Shown here: positions 26,727 to 34,799 of the stretch, piece by piece
How positions within the stretch are numbered: the first letter of the stretch is position 1
How the letters are laid out: each line of letters opens with the position of its first letter
Assembly (NCBI GenBank): GCA_050176585.1
Contig: JBFXHX010000022.1
Location: forward strand, 1 to 64,000
From: CAYYWP01 sp050176585
GTDB taxonomy: Bacteria; Desulfobacterota; Binatia; HRBIN30; CADEER01
Length of the DNA: 64,000 nt
Direction: 5' to 3'
The notes under the pieces: generated by a model
The model's input: only the letters and a program-made list of their open reading frames with translations
Told to the model about the DNA's origin: nothing
Databases searched by the model: none
Made by a program: the position numbers and the translations under genes

Positions 26727-26930
26727 ATGGCGAAACCCAGTCCCTGTCGTCCCCGCACGCTGGCACACGAGGGCTGCATCCGGATCGACCTCTGCCCGTG
26801 CGGGGAAGTTCACGTCAACATCGGTCCGGTCACGCTCCGCCTGGCGGTCGCCTTGGTGCGCAGTCTGAGCAACTCGCTCCAGTGCGCGGTATCCCGGCTC
26901 GACGACCACCTGCGCGCCGCCATGCACTGA
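26727..26930 (+). CDS. small conserved-looking protein with Cys motif
   Basis: The 67-residue product reads as a compact soluble protein with a short motif HEGCIRIDLCPCGEVHVNIG (one Cys, then C-x-C) followed by GPVTLRLAVALVRSLSN. A GGAG-like site precedes the ATG. It lies between the decayed porin and bfd, inside the Fur-controlled block. The Cys/His spacing suggests a small metal or redox site, but I cannot name the family. Confidence 0.6.
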   Translation: MAKPSPCRPRTLAHEGCIRIDLCPCGEVHVNIGPVTLRLAVALVRSLSNSLQCAVSRLDDHLRAAMH

Positions 26931-26963
26931 GCGCCGGGCCGGAAAAAACTTCGACATTGAACT

Positions 26964-26978
26964 TGAAAATGGTTATCA
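26964..26978 (+). promoter_or_regulatory. Fur box upstream of bfd
   Basis: TGAAAATGGTTATCA matches the palindromic Fur core TGATAATNATTATCA closely (two clear mismatches). It lies 44 bases before the bfd start codon in a short AT-rich spacer. Confidence 0.7.
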
Positions 26979-27022
26979 GAATCAGGCATAACGAAGGCAG
27001 CTTCGTAAAAGGAACCTCAGCG

Positions 27023-27208
27023 ATGATCGTTTGTCATTGCGCGCGGGTCACTGACGTGGCCCTTCATGGAGTGATCCGCGGCGGCGCCGCGTCCGTACAG
27101 GAAATCGTGCAGCGCACCGGCGCCGGCAATCACTGCGAGCCCTGCCGCGAGGAGATCGCCGCCCTCCTCGCCGAGTACCAAGCCAGCTCAGTACCACTCA
27201 GCGACTGA
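27023..27208 (+). CDS. bfd: bacterioferritin-associated ferredoxin
   Basis: This 61-residue BFD-type [2Fe-2S] protein has the four-cysteine pattern C-x-C near the N terminus (VCHCARV) and C-x2-C later (NHCEPCREEI). Bfd delivers electrons to bacterioferritin to release stored iron. Length and cysteine spacing are normal. Start ATG 27023 is supported by AAGGA upstream and by the fixed position of the first cysteine at residue 4. Bfr is encoded next in the same direction, each gene with its own Fur-like site. Confidence 0.92.
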   Translation: MIVCHCARVTDVALHGVIRGGAASVQEIVQRTGAGNHCEPCREEIAALLAEYQASSVPLSD

Positions 27209-27281
27209 GTTTTTGCCGCTCACCCGCCTTGTTCTTGTCGCTCGTTGGAGTATCGTGCGGGCGAAAAGAAACATCGTTTTC

Positions 27282-27300
27282 GATGTTGAAATCCATTTTC
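27282..27300 (+). promoter_or_regulatory. possible Fur box upstream of bfr
   Basis: GATGTTGAAATCCATTTTC matches the Fur consensus at about 13 of 19 positions and lies 17 bases before the bfr start codon. It is weaker than the two sites upstream, but repeats their spacing in an AT-rich leader. Confidence 0.55.
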
Positions 27301-27317
27301 ACTCGGAGGGTTGTGGC

Positions 27318-27788
27318 ATGAAGGGAAATCCGAAACTCCTGGAGACGCTGAACGAGGTCCTGACCGCAGAGCTCACCGCAATCAACCAGTATTTCATTCA
27401 TGCTAAGATGTGCGCTAACTGGGGTTACCAGCGGTTGGCGCACAAGAACCGCGAAGAGTCGATCGGCGAGATGAAGCACGCCGAGAAGGTCATCGACCGC
27501 ATCCTATTCCTCGAAGGCGTCCCCAATATGCAGCGCCTGGACAAGGTGCGTGCCGGCGAGACAGTCCCGGAGCAGCTTCAGCTCGACCTCAAGCTCGAGG
27601 AGATCGCGATCCCGCGGCTCAACAAGGGTATCGCGCTGGCCGTAGAAGTCGGCGACAACACCACCCGGGATCTGCTCGAAGAGATTCTCGAATCCGAGGA
27701 AGAGCACGTGGATTGGCTCGAGGCACAGCTCGAGCTGATCCGTCAGGTCGGCGAACAAAACTACCTGGCTCAGCAGATTCGAGACTGA
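27318..27788 (+). CDS. bfr: bacterioferritin
   Basis: This 156-residue bacterioferritin has every ferroxidase and heme residue at E. coli numbering: Glu18, Tyr25, Glu51, His54, Glu94, Glu127 and His130, plus heme ligand Met52 in GEMKHAEKVIDR. It assembles as a 24-subunit cage that oxidises and stores iron in the cytoplasm. The ATG follows a GGAGGG site. Adjacent bfd supplies the release partner, and Fur-like sites upstream suggest iron control. Confidence 0.97.
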   Translation: MKGNPKLLETLNEVLTAELTAINQYFIHAKMCANWGYQRLAHKNREESIGEMKHAEKVIDRILFLEGVPNMQRLDKVRAGETVPEQLQLDLKLEEIAIPRLNKGIALAVEVGDNTTRDLLEEILESEEEHVDWLEAQLELIRQVGEQNYLAQQIRD

Positions 27789-28223
27789 ACCAGCTAACGC
27801 CTCGCTCGACTAGACGCCAACCAGCCGGCGAGCTCGTATGCCGCGGCGGCCAGGCGGCACATGGCGGCGAACCGTGCAGCTGGGCCGCCGCCATCGCCAG
27901 CTCCCCTTCCGCACGCCGTGACACCGTTCGTCCTGACGGGCGCGCATGCAGCAATCGCACCTTCGATTGCGCCGTTATTTGGGCCGTCTACGCGCGCCCT
28001 CGCCCGCTCCAGACACAGTGCACATTTCGACGCACCCGGACATCCAATTCGCACAACGCCGATCCGGCGGTTGACACGCCTGCGCCGGCTCTCTCGGATC
28101 GTATCGGCCCGAGCTCCGCACCCGACGGCTTCGCATCGACGGCGGGCAGCCGACCGCGAGAGCGGATCGGAGTGACCGCGCCGACCTCCGCGTGCTAGAT
28201 TTTCGCCTGTGACGAGGCGCGCG
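27789..28223. other. intergenic region without a recognisable gene
   Basis: No frame is convincing. TTGACA at about 28072 has no good -10 at a proper distance. The region is GC-rich and shows no T-run terminator behind bfr. Confidence 0.4.
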
Positions 28224-28967
28224 ATGAGGAAGCCGCGTTGTCGGCGCGTTGCGGTGGCGGTGGTGGGCGCCGGCCTGGTGTGGGTGATCGGTGTCTCCAC
28301 CGCTGCCGCTGGGCCCCGACTCGCGACGGAGCTGCCATCGGGCGACGCCCCGACTGCCACCGCTCCGCATTTCACCCTGCTCGACCCCTCGCTCATGCTG
28401 CCTCCGCTCGGCGCCGAGGAATCGGCGGGCGTCCGATTGGGGAGCTTGGAGCGGTTTGCGGAGCACGGCGGCCGTACGCCGGACGACGGCAGCTCCCGCC
28501 TATCCGCGCTGCCGCGCCGCTTCTCGTGGCGGCTCAACTATATGCGCTCACCGCTGTCAGCGACGTCGAGCAGCGCGCTGCTGCGCACCGACCGGTCCAC
28601 CGGCTTCTCCCGCCACGCGAACCGCGACGTGCTTGATCTCGGGGTGACATGGCGCCTGGGCGGCAACCGCATCGGCTTCGATTATCAGCTGCAATCCGCC
28701 CGGCCTGGCACCGCGGGCGGCGACGAAGGACTCGCGCGGTTCACGCCGGGTAGCGGCCAGGCCACACACGCCTTCACGCTCGGCGTGACGCGCCCGTTCG
28801 GTGGCAGCGCACCGCCGCCGCCGCCAGCTCCCCTGCTGCCGCTCGCCCCCATGCCGGAGCCGGAAGACCTGGAGTCGCCCGCAGCTCATCTGTCCGCCTC
28901 TGAATCGGCGACCGCCAATGCGGCGGCGGCCGAACCGCCAGCCGCCGCCGCGGAAATTCGCCAGTAG
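28224..28967 (+). CDS. secreted protein of unknown function
   Basis: The product is 247 residues. A signal peptide (RRVAVAVVGAGLVWVIGVS) is followed by a chain with beta-strand-like segments (SWRLNYMRSPLSATSS, RIGFDYQLQSARPG, AFTLGVTRPFG) that could form a small outer-membrane barrel, then a Pro/Ala/Glu-rich C-terminal third without structure. ATG 28224 was chosen because GAGG lies before it. The gene precedes glgB by 122 bases; no functional link is evident. Family not recognised. Confidence 0.65.
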   Translation: MRKPRCRRVAVAVVGAGLVWVIGVSTAAAGPRLATELPSGDAPTATAPHFTLLDPSLMLPPLGAEESAGVRLGSLERFAEHGGRTPDDGSSRLSALPRRFSWRLNYMRSPLSATSSSALLRTDRSTGFSRHANRDVLDLGVTWRLGGNRIGFDYQLQSARPGTAGGDEGLARFTPGSGQATHAFTLGVTRPFGGSAPPPPPAPLLPLAPMPEPEDLESPAAHLSASESATANAAAAEPPAAAAEIRQ

Positions 28968-29089
28968 CTCACCGGCGCCATGGCTCCACACCGCCACTAC
29001 GCCGATCGGCGCGCGCCGACTCCGCGCCGCGCCCGCGCGTCCGCAGCGAGCGAATGCGGCCGGAGCGCGCGCGCCGATGTGGGGCCCGC

Positions 29090-31042
29090 ATGGTCTCGGT
29101 AGCGCGCACGCCCGCCGCACCTCCCATCGCGGTGAGCCTGCTCTCCGAGCAGGACATCTACCTGTTCAACGAGGGCACGCATGCCCACATCTACGAGAAG
29201 CTCGGCGCCCACCCGCTGACCGTAGACGGAACCGCGGGGACATACTTCGCACTCTGGGCGCCCAACGCCGATCACGTGTCGGTCATCGGCGACTTCAACG
29301 GCTGGAGGCCCGGCGCCCACCCGCTGGCGCCGCGCGGCAGCTCGGGGATCTGGGAAGGCTTCCTGCCCGGTGTCGGCGAAGGGGCCATTTACAAATTCCA
29401 CATCGCCTCGCGGTTCGGCGGGTACCGGGTGGACAAAGCCGATCCGGTGGCGCTGCGCACGGAAGTCCCTCCGCGCAGCGGATCGCTCGTCGCCGCGCCC
29501 GTACATGACTGGCAGGACGGCGAGTGGATGCGCGAGCGCCCCGCGCGCCAGCGCCTCGAATCGCCGATGTCGATCTACGAGGTGCACCTCGGTTCGTGGC
29601 AACGCGCGCCGGAGGACCCCGGCCGGCTGCTGACCTATCGCGAGATCGCGCCCCGGCTGGCCGCCTACGCGCGCGACATGGGTTTCACGCACGTCGAGCT
29701 GCTGCCGATCATGGAGCACCCGTTCTACGCCTCGTGGGGGTATCAGGTGTCGGCGTACTTCGCGCCGACCGCGCGCTACGGCCCGCCCGAGGATTTCATG
29801 GCCTTCGTCGACGTGCTGCACCAGCACGGCATCGGCGTCATTCTCGACTGGGTGCCCTCGCACTTCCCGAGCGACGCGCACGCGCTGGCGTACTTCGACG
29901 GCACCCACCTCTACGAGCACGCCGATCCCCGCCAGGGCTACCATCCCGATTGGGGCAGCTTGATCTTCAATTACGGGCGCAACGAGGTGCGGTCGTTTCT
30001 ACTGAGTAGCGCGATGCTGTGGATCGATCGCTACCACGTCGACGGCCTGCGCGTAGACGCCGTGGCGTCCACCCTCTACCTCGACTACTCCCGTCGCCAC
30101 GGCGAATGGATCCCGAACCGCTACGGCGGGCGCGAAAACCTGGACGCGATCGAGTTCCTGCGGCAGCTCAACACCGCGATCTACGCGAGCGCCCCGGGCG
30201 TTCAGACCATCGCCGAAGAATCGACCTCGTGGCCCATGGTATCGCGTCCGACCTACGTCGGAGGACTCGGCTTCGGCTTCAAGTGGGACATGGGGTGGAT
30301 GCACGATCTGCTCGAGTACACCGCGCGCGATCCGGTGCACCGCCGCTACCATCACACCGCCCTCACGTTTCGCATGCTCTACGCGTTCACCGAGAACTTC
30401 GTGTTGCCGCTGTCGCACGACGAGGTCGTACACGGGAAAGGGTCGCTGCTCGGCCGCATGGCCGGTGACGACTGGCAGAAATTCGCCAACCTGCGCCTGC
30501 TATTCGCCCACCAGTGGACGCAACCGGGGAAGAAGCTGCTGTTCATGGGTGGGGAGTTCGCCCAGCGGAGCGAGTGGCGCCACGACCACAGCCTCGACTG
30601 GCATCTGCTGCAATACGCGCCACACCAAGGCGTGCAGCGCTGGGTCCGCGACCTGAACCGCGTCTACACCAGCGAGCCCAGCCTCCACGAGCTCGACCAT
30701 CAGTGGGCGGGCTTCGAGTGGATCGACGCGAACGACTCCGACGCCAGCGTGATCAGCTATCTGCGCCGCGGCACCTCGCCCGATTCGGCCGTCCTCGCGG
30801 TGCTGAACTTCACGACCGTGTCACGCCAAGGTTACCGCGTCGGCGTGCCGTGGGGCGGGCGGTGGGAGGAGCTCCTCAACAGCGACGCCCATGAATACGG
30901 CGGCAGCGGTCAGGGGAACTTCGGCGGCGTCGACGCCGAGCCCGCGCCCTGCCACGGGCGCCCCTTCACGCTGCGACTCACCGTGCCGCCGCTCGGCGCG
31001 GTGATCTTGAAGGGCGTTAGAACCGCCGCCGACGAGCGCTGA
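29090..31042 (+). CDS. glgB: 1,4-alpha-glucan branching enzyme
   Basis: This 650-residue GH13_9/CBM48 enzyme makes alpha-1,6 branches in glycogen. The N-terminal CBM48 carries FALWAPNADHVSVIGDFNGW. GH13 motifs follow in order: DWVPSHFPSDAHAL, GLRVDAV with nucleophile Asp323, EEST with acid/base Glu at about 376, and LSHDEVVHGKGS. The C-terminal all-beta domain is present. Length is slightly below the E. coli enzyme because the N1 extension is missing, as in many bacteria. ATG 29090 is preferred; an ATG at 29054 is possible. It converges with glgP. Confidence 0.96.
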   Translation: MVSVARTPAAPPIAVSLLSEQDIYLFNEGTHAHIYEKLGAHPLTVDGTAGTYFALWAPNADHVSVIGDFNGWRPGAHPLAPRGSSGIWEGFLPGVGEGAIYKFHIASRFGGYRVDKADPVALRTEVPPRSGSLVAAPVHDWQDGEWMRERPARQRLESPMSIYEVHLGSWQRAPEDPGRLLTYREIAPRLAAYARDMGFTHVELLPIMEHPFYASWGYQVSAYFAPTARYGPPEDFMAFVDVLHQHGIGVILDWVPSHFPSDAHALAYFDGTHLYEHADPRQGYHPDWGSLIFNYGRNEVRSFLLSSAMLWIDRYHVDGLRVDAVASTLYLDYSRRHGEWIPNRYGGRENLDAIEFLRQLNTAIYASAPGVQTIAEESTSWPMVSRPTYVGGLGFGFKWDMGWMHDLLEYTARDPVHRRYHHTALTFRMLYAFTENFVLPLSHDEVVHGKGSLLGRMAGDDWQKFANLRLLFAHQWTQPGKKLLFMGGEFAQRSEWRHDHSLDWHLLQYAPHQGVQRWVRDLNRVYTSEPSLHELDHQWAGFEWIDANDSDASVISYLRRGTSPDSAVLAVLNFTTVSRQGYRVGVPWGGRWEELLNSDAHEYGGSGQGNFGGVDAEPAPCHGRPFTLRLTVPPLGAVILKGVRTAADER

Positions 31043-31071
31043 GCTCGCCAGCCCGCGCACGCACCGTCGGC

Positions 31072-33294
31072 TCAGCTCGGGGAACCAACCGCGACCGCGT
31101 CGTGCTCCGCCGGGACGTGCGCGACCGAGTCCTCGGGCGGCGAGTAGAGCTCGTTGACGTAGTCGAGCACCATGCGATGCGCGCTGAAGCGCGGAATGAG
31201 CCCGCGCATGGACGCCTTCACCCGTTGCAGCCAGAGGTGCGGAATGCCGTCGGGACCGCGCGCGTAGAACAGCGGCACGACTTCGTTCTGCAACAGGTCG
31301 AACAGCGCGCGCGCATCGTGCTCGTCCTGCGCATGTGCGTCACCGGCCGGAGAGACGATACTCCACCCGTTCGTCCCGTCGTACGCCTCCTCCCACCAGC
31401 CGTCCGCCACGCTGAGGTTGAGGCCGCCGTTGAGCACCGCCTTCATCCCGCTGGTTCCGCTCGCCTCGAGCGGCGGCCGCGGCATGTTCAGCCAGAGATC
31501 GACCCCAGCCACCAGCGCGGGCGCGATGTGGAGATCGTAATCCTCCAGAAACACGGTGCGGGCACCGACGTCCGCGCGCTTCTGAAAGACGTGGCTGAGC
31601 GTCTCCTTCCCTTCGTGGTCCTGCGGATGGGCCTTGCCGGCGATGACGACCTGGATCGGCGTCTTCTCATTCGCCAGGAGCGCGAGGCCGGGAACGCGCA
31701 CCAGCAGGTACAGTCGCTTGTAAGCCGCGACGCGGCGCGCAAAGCCGATGGTCAGCGTGTGAGGGTCGAACTGCTGCGCCGCCGCTTCGATGTACTCGGG
31801 CGGCTCGCCGCGCGCCAGGCGGTCGAAGACCGAGCGCTCCCGCACCATCTCGACTAGGTGCGCGCGCAGCTCGCACCGGACCGCCCACAGTTCCTCATCG
31901 GGTATCGCTTCGATCGCCGCCCATACGTCGGGCTCCGGGATGCGCTTGCGCCAATCCACGGGCAGATACCGGTCCATCAGCTGCTGCATCGGCCCGGCCA
32001 TCCAGGTAGTCGTGTGCACGCCGTTGGTCACGTACTTGATCGGCACCTCGTCTGCCGGGAGGTGCGGCCACAGGGACTGCCACATCGTCCGCGCCACCTG
32101 CCCGTGGCGGCGCGACACGCCAATGGCGGCGCGGCTCGACCGCAGCGCCAGCGGCGTGATACTCACCGGCTCCGTCTGTTCGTACGGGTTCACGCGCCCC
32201 TGCGCATAGAACTGGGCCCGCGGGATGCCGAGGGAATCGGCATACCTCCCCAACACGGGCTCTATCTCGTCGGTGCTGTAGCCCTCGTTCCCGGCCGGTA
32301 CCGGCGTATGCGTGGTGAACACGGTGCGCTGCGTGATCTCGCGTAGAGCCGCTTCGAACGATGCGCCGTTGCCAGCGAGCCCGCGCGCCCGCTCGAAGCT
32401 GCTGAGCGCCGCATGGCCTTCGTTGAGGTGGACGAGATAGGGCTCGATGCCCATCGCCTGCAGGGCGCGAACGCCGCCGACGCCGAGCACGGCATACTGG
32501 GCTAACCGCACGTGGCGATCGCCGATATACAGGCGCGCCGTGATCCAGCGGTCGATCGGGTGATTGTCCTCGCGGTCGGTATTGAGCAGGTAGAGCGGCA
32601 CCCGCCCGAAATCCGCGCGCCAGATGTCGCAGTGCACCGTGCGCCCCCGGATGTCGACGACCACGGTGAGCGGCCGTTCGTCTGGACCGGTGACCTGCAC
32701 CGTCGGCAGCCGCTCGAAATCCGCATTCACCCAGTACTCGCGCTGCCAACCGCCCAGGTCGAGATCCTGGTGGAAGTAGCCCTGCCGGTAGAACAAGCCC
32801 ATCCCGAGCATCGGCACCGCGAGGTCGGATGCCGCCTTCAAAGTGTCGCCTGCGAGCACGCCGAGGCCGCCGCCGTACAGGGCGAGCGAGCAGTGTGCGC
32901 CGAACTCCGAACAAAAATACGCTACCGGCCGGCTGGTCTGCCCGCCGACCGGCCGCGCGGGCGCGTGCAGATCCTCCTCGACGGCCTCGACGATGGCGCG
33001 CAGCCGCCGGACGTAGCCCTCGTCTTGCGCGAGCTCGTTGAAGCGCCGCGGGGAAGTGGCCTCGATCACGTACCGCGGATTGCAGCCGCTCCGCCGCCAC
33101 GCATCGGGGTCGATGTCGTGAAACAGCTGGCCGCCGCCGACCAGCCATGACCAGCGATAATTGAACGCCAGCGCGGCCAGCGGCTTCAGCGGCTCCGGCA
33201 TGCGATCGGCGAGCTCGCCGACCGCGCGCTGGACATCGCGCTGCCCGTCGTACGGTCCGAACGGTTGAGGGACTGACAGGGGTGCGGTGGACAT
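31072..33294 (-). CDS. glgP: alpha-glucan phosphorylase (DUF3417-type GlgP)
   Basis: This 740-residue phosphorylase of the short bacterial/archaeal type begins with a DUF3417 region (ALAFNYRWSWLVGGG). It has the nucleotide-sugar fold with YFCSEFGAHCSLALYGGGLG, HLNEGHAALS, TTHTPVPAGNE and the PLP motif EASGTSGMKAVLNGG, where Lys618 is the expected PLP lysine. It releases glucose-1-phosphate from alpha-1,4-glucan. Its gene converges with glgB, leaving a 29-base spacer, so storage and breakdown enzymes share one locus. The cyclase fusion gene lies 96 bases upstream in the same direction. Confidence 0.94.
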   Translation of the reverse strand: MSTAPLSVPQPFGPYDGQRDVQRAVGELADRMPEPLKPLAALAFNYRWSWLVGGGQLFHDIDPDAWRRSGCNPRYVIEATSPRRFNELAQDEGYVRRLRAIVEAVEEDLHAPARPVGGQTSRPVAYFCSEFGAHCSLALYGGGLGVLAGDTLKAASDLAVPMLGMGLFYRQGYFHQDLDLGGWQREYWVNADFERLPTVQVTGPDERPLTVVVDIRGRTVHCDIWRADFGRVPLYLLNTDREDNHPIDRWITARLYIGDRHVRLAQYAVLGVGGVRALQAMGIEPYLVHLNEGHAALSSFERARGLAGNGASFEAALREITQRTVFTTHTPVPAGNEGYSTDEIEPVLGRYADSLGIPRAQFYAQGRVNPYEQTEPVSITPLALRSSRAAIGVSRRHGQVARTMWQSLWPHLPADEVPIKYVTNGVHTTTWMAGPMQQLMDRYLPVDWRKRIPEPDVWAAIEAIPDEELWAVRCELRAHLVEMVRERSVFDRLARGEPPEYIEAAAQQFDPHTLTIGFARRVAAYKRLYLLVRVPGLALLANEKTPIQVVIAGKAHPQDHEGKETLSHVFQKRADVGARTVFLEDYDLHIAPALVAGVDLWLNMPRPPLEASGTSGMKAVLNGGLNLSVADGWWEEAYDGTNGWSIVSPAGDAHAQDEHDARALFDLLQNEVVPLFYARGPDGIPHLWLQRVKASMRGLIPRFSAHRMVLDYVNELYSPPEDSVAHVPAEHDAVAVGSPS

Positions 33295-33390
33295 GGTGGG
33301 ACGAATCCGATCAGCAGGTCGGGCAAGCGCGCCCGGTGGTACCCACCTATGTCGAGACCACCACCCGTCGCAAGTCGGCTTGCGGGCGGG

Positions 33391-34605
33391 TCACCCGCCG
33401 GGAGCCTTCTCCGAGGTGGACCCGGGCGGCGGCTCCCCGCCGGTGCTGCGCAAACCAATGCGGACCTGTTCCGGTTTGACGTCCTCCACCGTCAACTCGG
33501 GCGGCGGCCGAATCTGCTGCTCGGAGATCGCAAACGTGCGACGCCCATAGCGCGCCAGCGACGCATCGATGGTGATCGGATTGCGCTGCGGATCGAACAA
33601 GTAGAACGCGCGCCGCTGGCCGGAGAAGATCGCCGTCACCTCGCTCGGCTCGACCACGTCGAGCTCGTACCCCGGCGGGATGTTCACCACCTTCACCGGA
33701 ATCGGATACGCGACGGTGGCCGGGCGCGAGCCGGGCACGAACAGGTACCAAAGCCCCATGACCAGGGCGAGCGAGGCGATCTTCTCGACCCAGTTCTCGC
33801 GCAGTAGCGACCACCAGACGCCAGGTCGCTTCCCGGGCGGCGAGAGCTGGCGCAGAAAGTCGTGCAGCTCGGTCGCGAGCTCGGCGGCACCGGCGAGCGC
33901 GCGGAGGCGCCCGCGCCGGGCGACCGAAATGCGCGCGCGCTCTTCCGAGACGACCACGCAGAGGGCATCGGTCCGTTCTGCGAGCCCGAGTGCGGCGCTG
34001 TGTCGGGTGCCCAACCCGGCGAGCTGGCGGAAGTCGGTCGACAGCGGCAGCTGCGTGGCGAAGCTCAGGACCGTGTCGTTCTGGATGATCATCGCGCCGT
34101 CATGACCCGGCGAGTGCGGGTCGAAGATGCTGCGCAGCAACGGCTCGCTCAAACGGCCATTGAGCTCGACGCCGCCGTGCAGGTGGCGCTCGAATGGCTG
34201 ACGGCCCGCCAACACGATCAGCGCGCCGGTGCGGGCGCGGACGAAATCACTCGCGCACGCGCAGATCATCTCCACGGTCCCGTACGGGCGATCGTCGAAC
34301 CGCCGGCGACGTCCCCACAATGCCAGGCGCTCGAAGAGCTGGCGCAGCTCCTCCTGGAAGATCACCAGCAGCATGACGACGAACACGGCGAAGAAACCCT
34401 GCAGCAACCACGTCGTGAGTCGCAGATCGAGCACGCGCGCGACGATGAACAGCGCGACCAGCACCAGGACGCCGCCGGCGGCGAGCCGCGCCTGCGTCCG
34501 CCGCACCAGCACGAGCGCGGAGTAGAAGAATGTGGTGACGAGCGCGATGTCCAGCAGGTCGACGAGCTTGATGTCGCGGAGGAGCTGCAGGATGGTGTCG
34601 AACAT
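33391..34605 (-). CDS. cdaA: CdaA-type diadenylate cyclase fused to a YbbR/CdaR domain
   Basis: This 404-residue protein has N-terminal membrane helices (residues 15-90), a DAC domain at about 105-230 and, after a further membrane segment (IASLALVMGLWYLFV, 277-291), one YbbR repeat (YPIPVKVVNIPPGYELDVVE onward). The DAC domain keeps DGA at 169-171, while the usual RHR appears as RHS at 201-203 (GTRHSAALGLAE). It should make cyclic di-AMP from ATP, a messenger for osmolyte and cell-wall control. In most bacteria CdaA and its regulator CdaR are separate adjacent genes; here they are one chain. AAGGAG before ATG 34605 sets the start. Confidence 0.88.
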   Translation of the reverse strand: MFDTILQLLRDIKLVDLLDIALVTTFFYSALVLVRRTQARLAAGGVLVLVALFIVARVLDLRLTTWLLQGFFAVFVVMLLVIFQEELRQLFERLALWGRRRRFDDRPYGTVEMICACASDFVRARTGALIVLAGRQPFERHLHGGVELNGRLSEPLLRSIFDPHSPGHDGAMIIQNDTVLSFATQLPLSTDFRQLAGLGTRHSAALGLAERTDALCVVVSEERARISVARRGRLRALAGAAELATELHDFLRQLSPPGKRPGVWWSLLRENWVEKIASLALVMGLWYLFVPGSRPATVAYPIPVKVVNIPPGYELDVVEPSEVTAIFSGQRRAFYLFDPQRNPITIDASLARYGRRTFAISEQQIRPPPELTVEDVKPEQVRIGLRSTGGEPPPGSTSEKAPGG

Positions 34606-34799
34606 CGCCACACTCCTTGTAACGAGGCGCTGGCCGAAAAGCGAAATACGGCCGCGCGGCGCGAACGACACCAGCGGTCGGGCGAGCCCGCGCGCGGCCT
34701 CGCGAGCGCAGCACGGGCGCGCCGCACTGATCCGCCGGCTTCCATGCACGCGGAACGCGCTGGCTTTTTGGTCAAGCCATGTGATGGATAGACGGGAGC

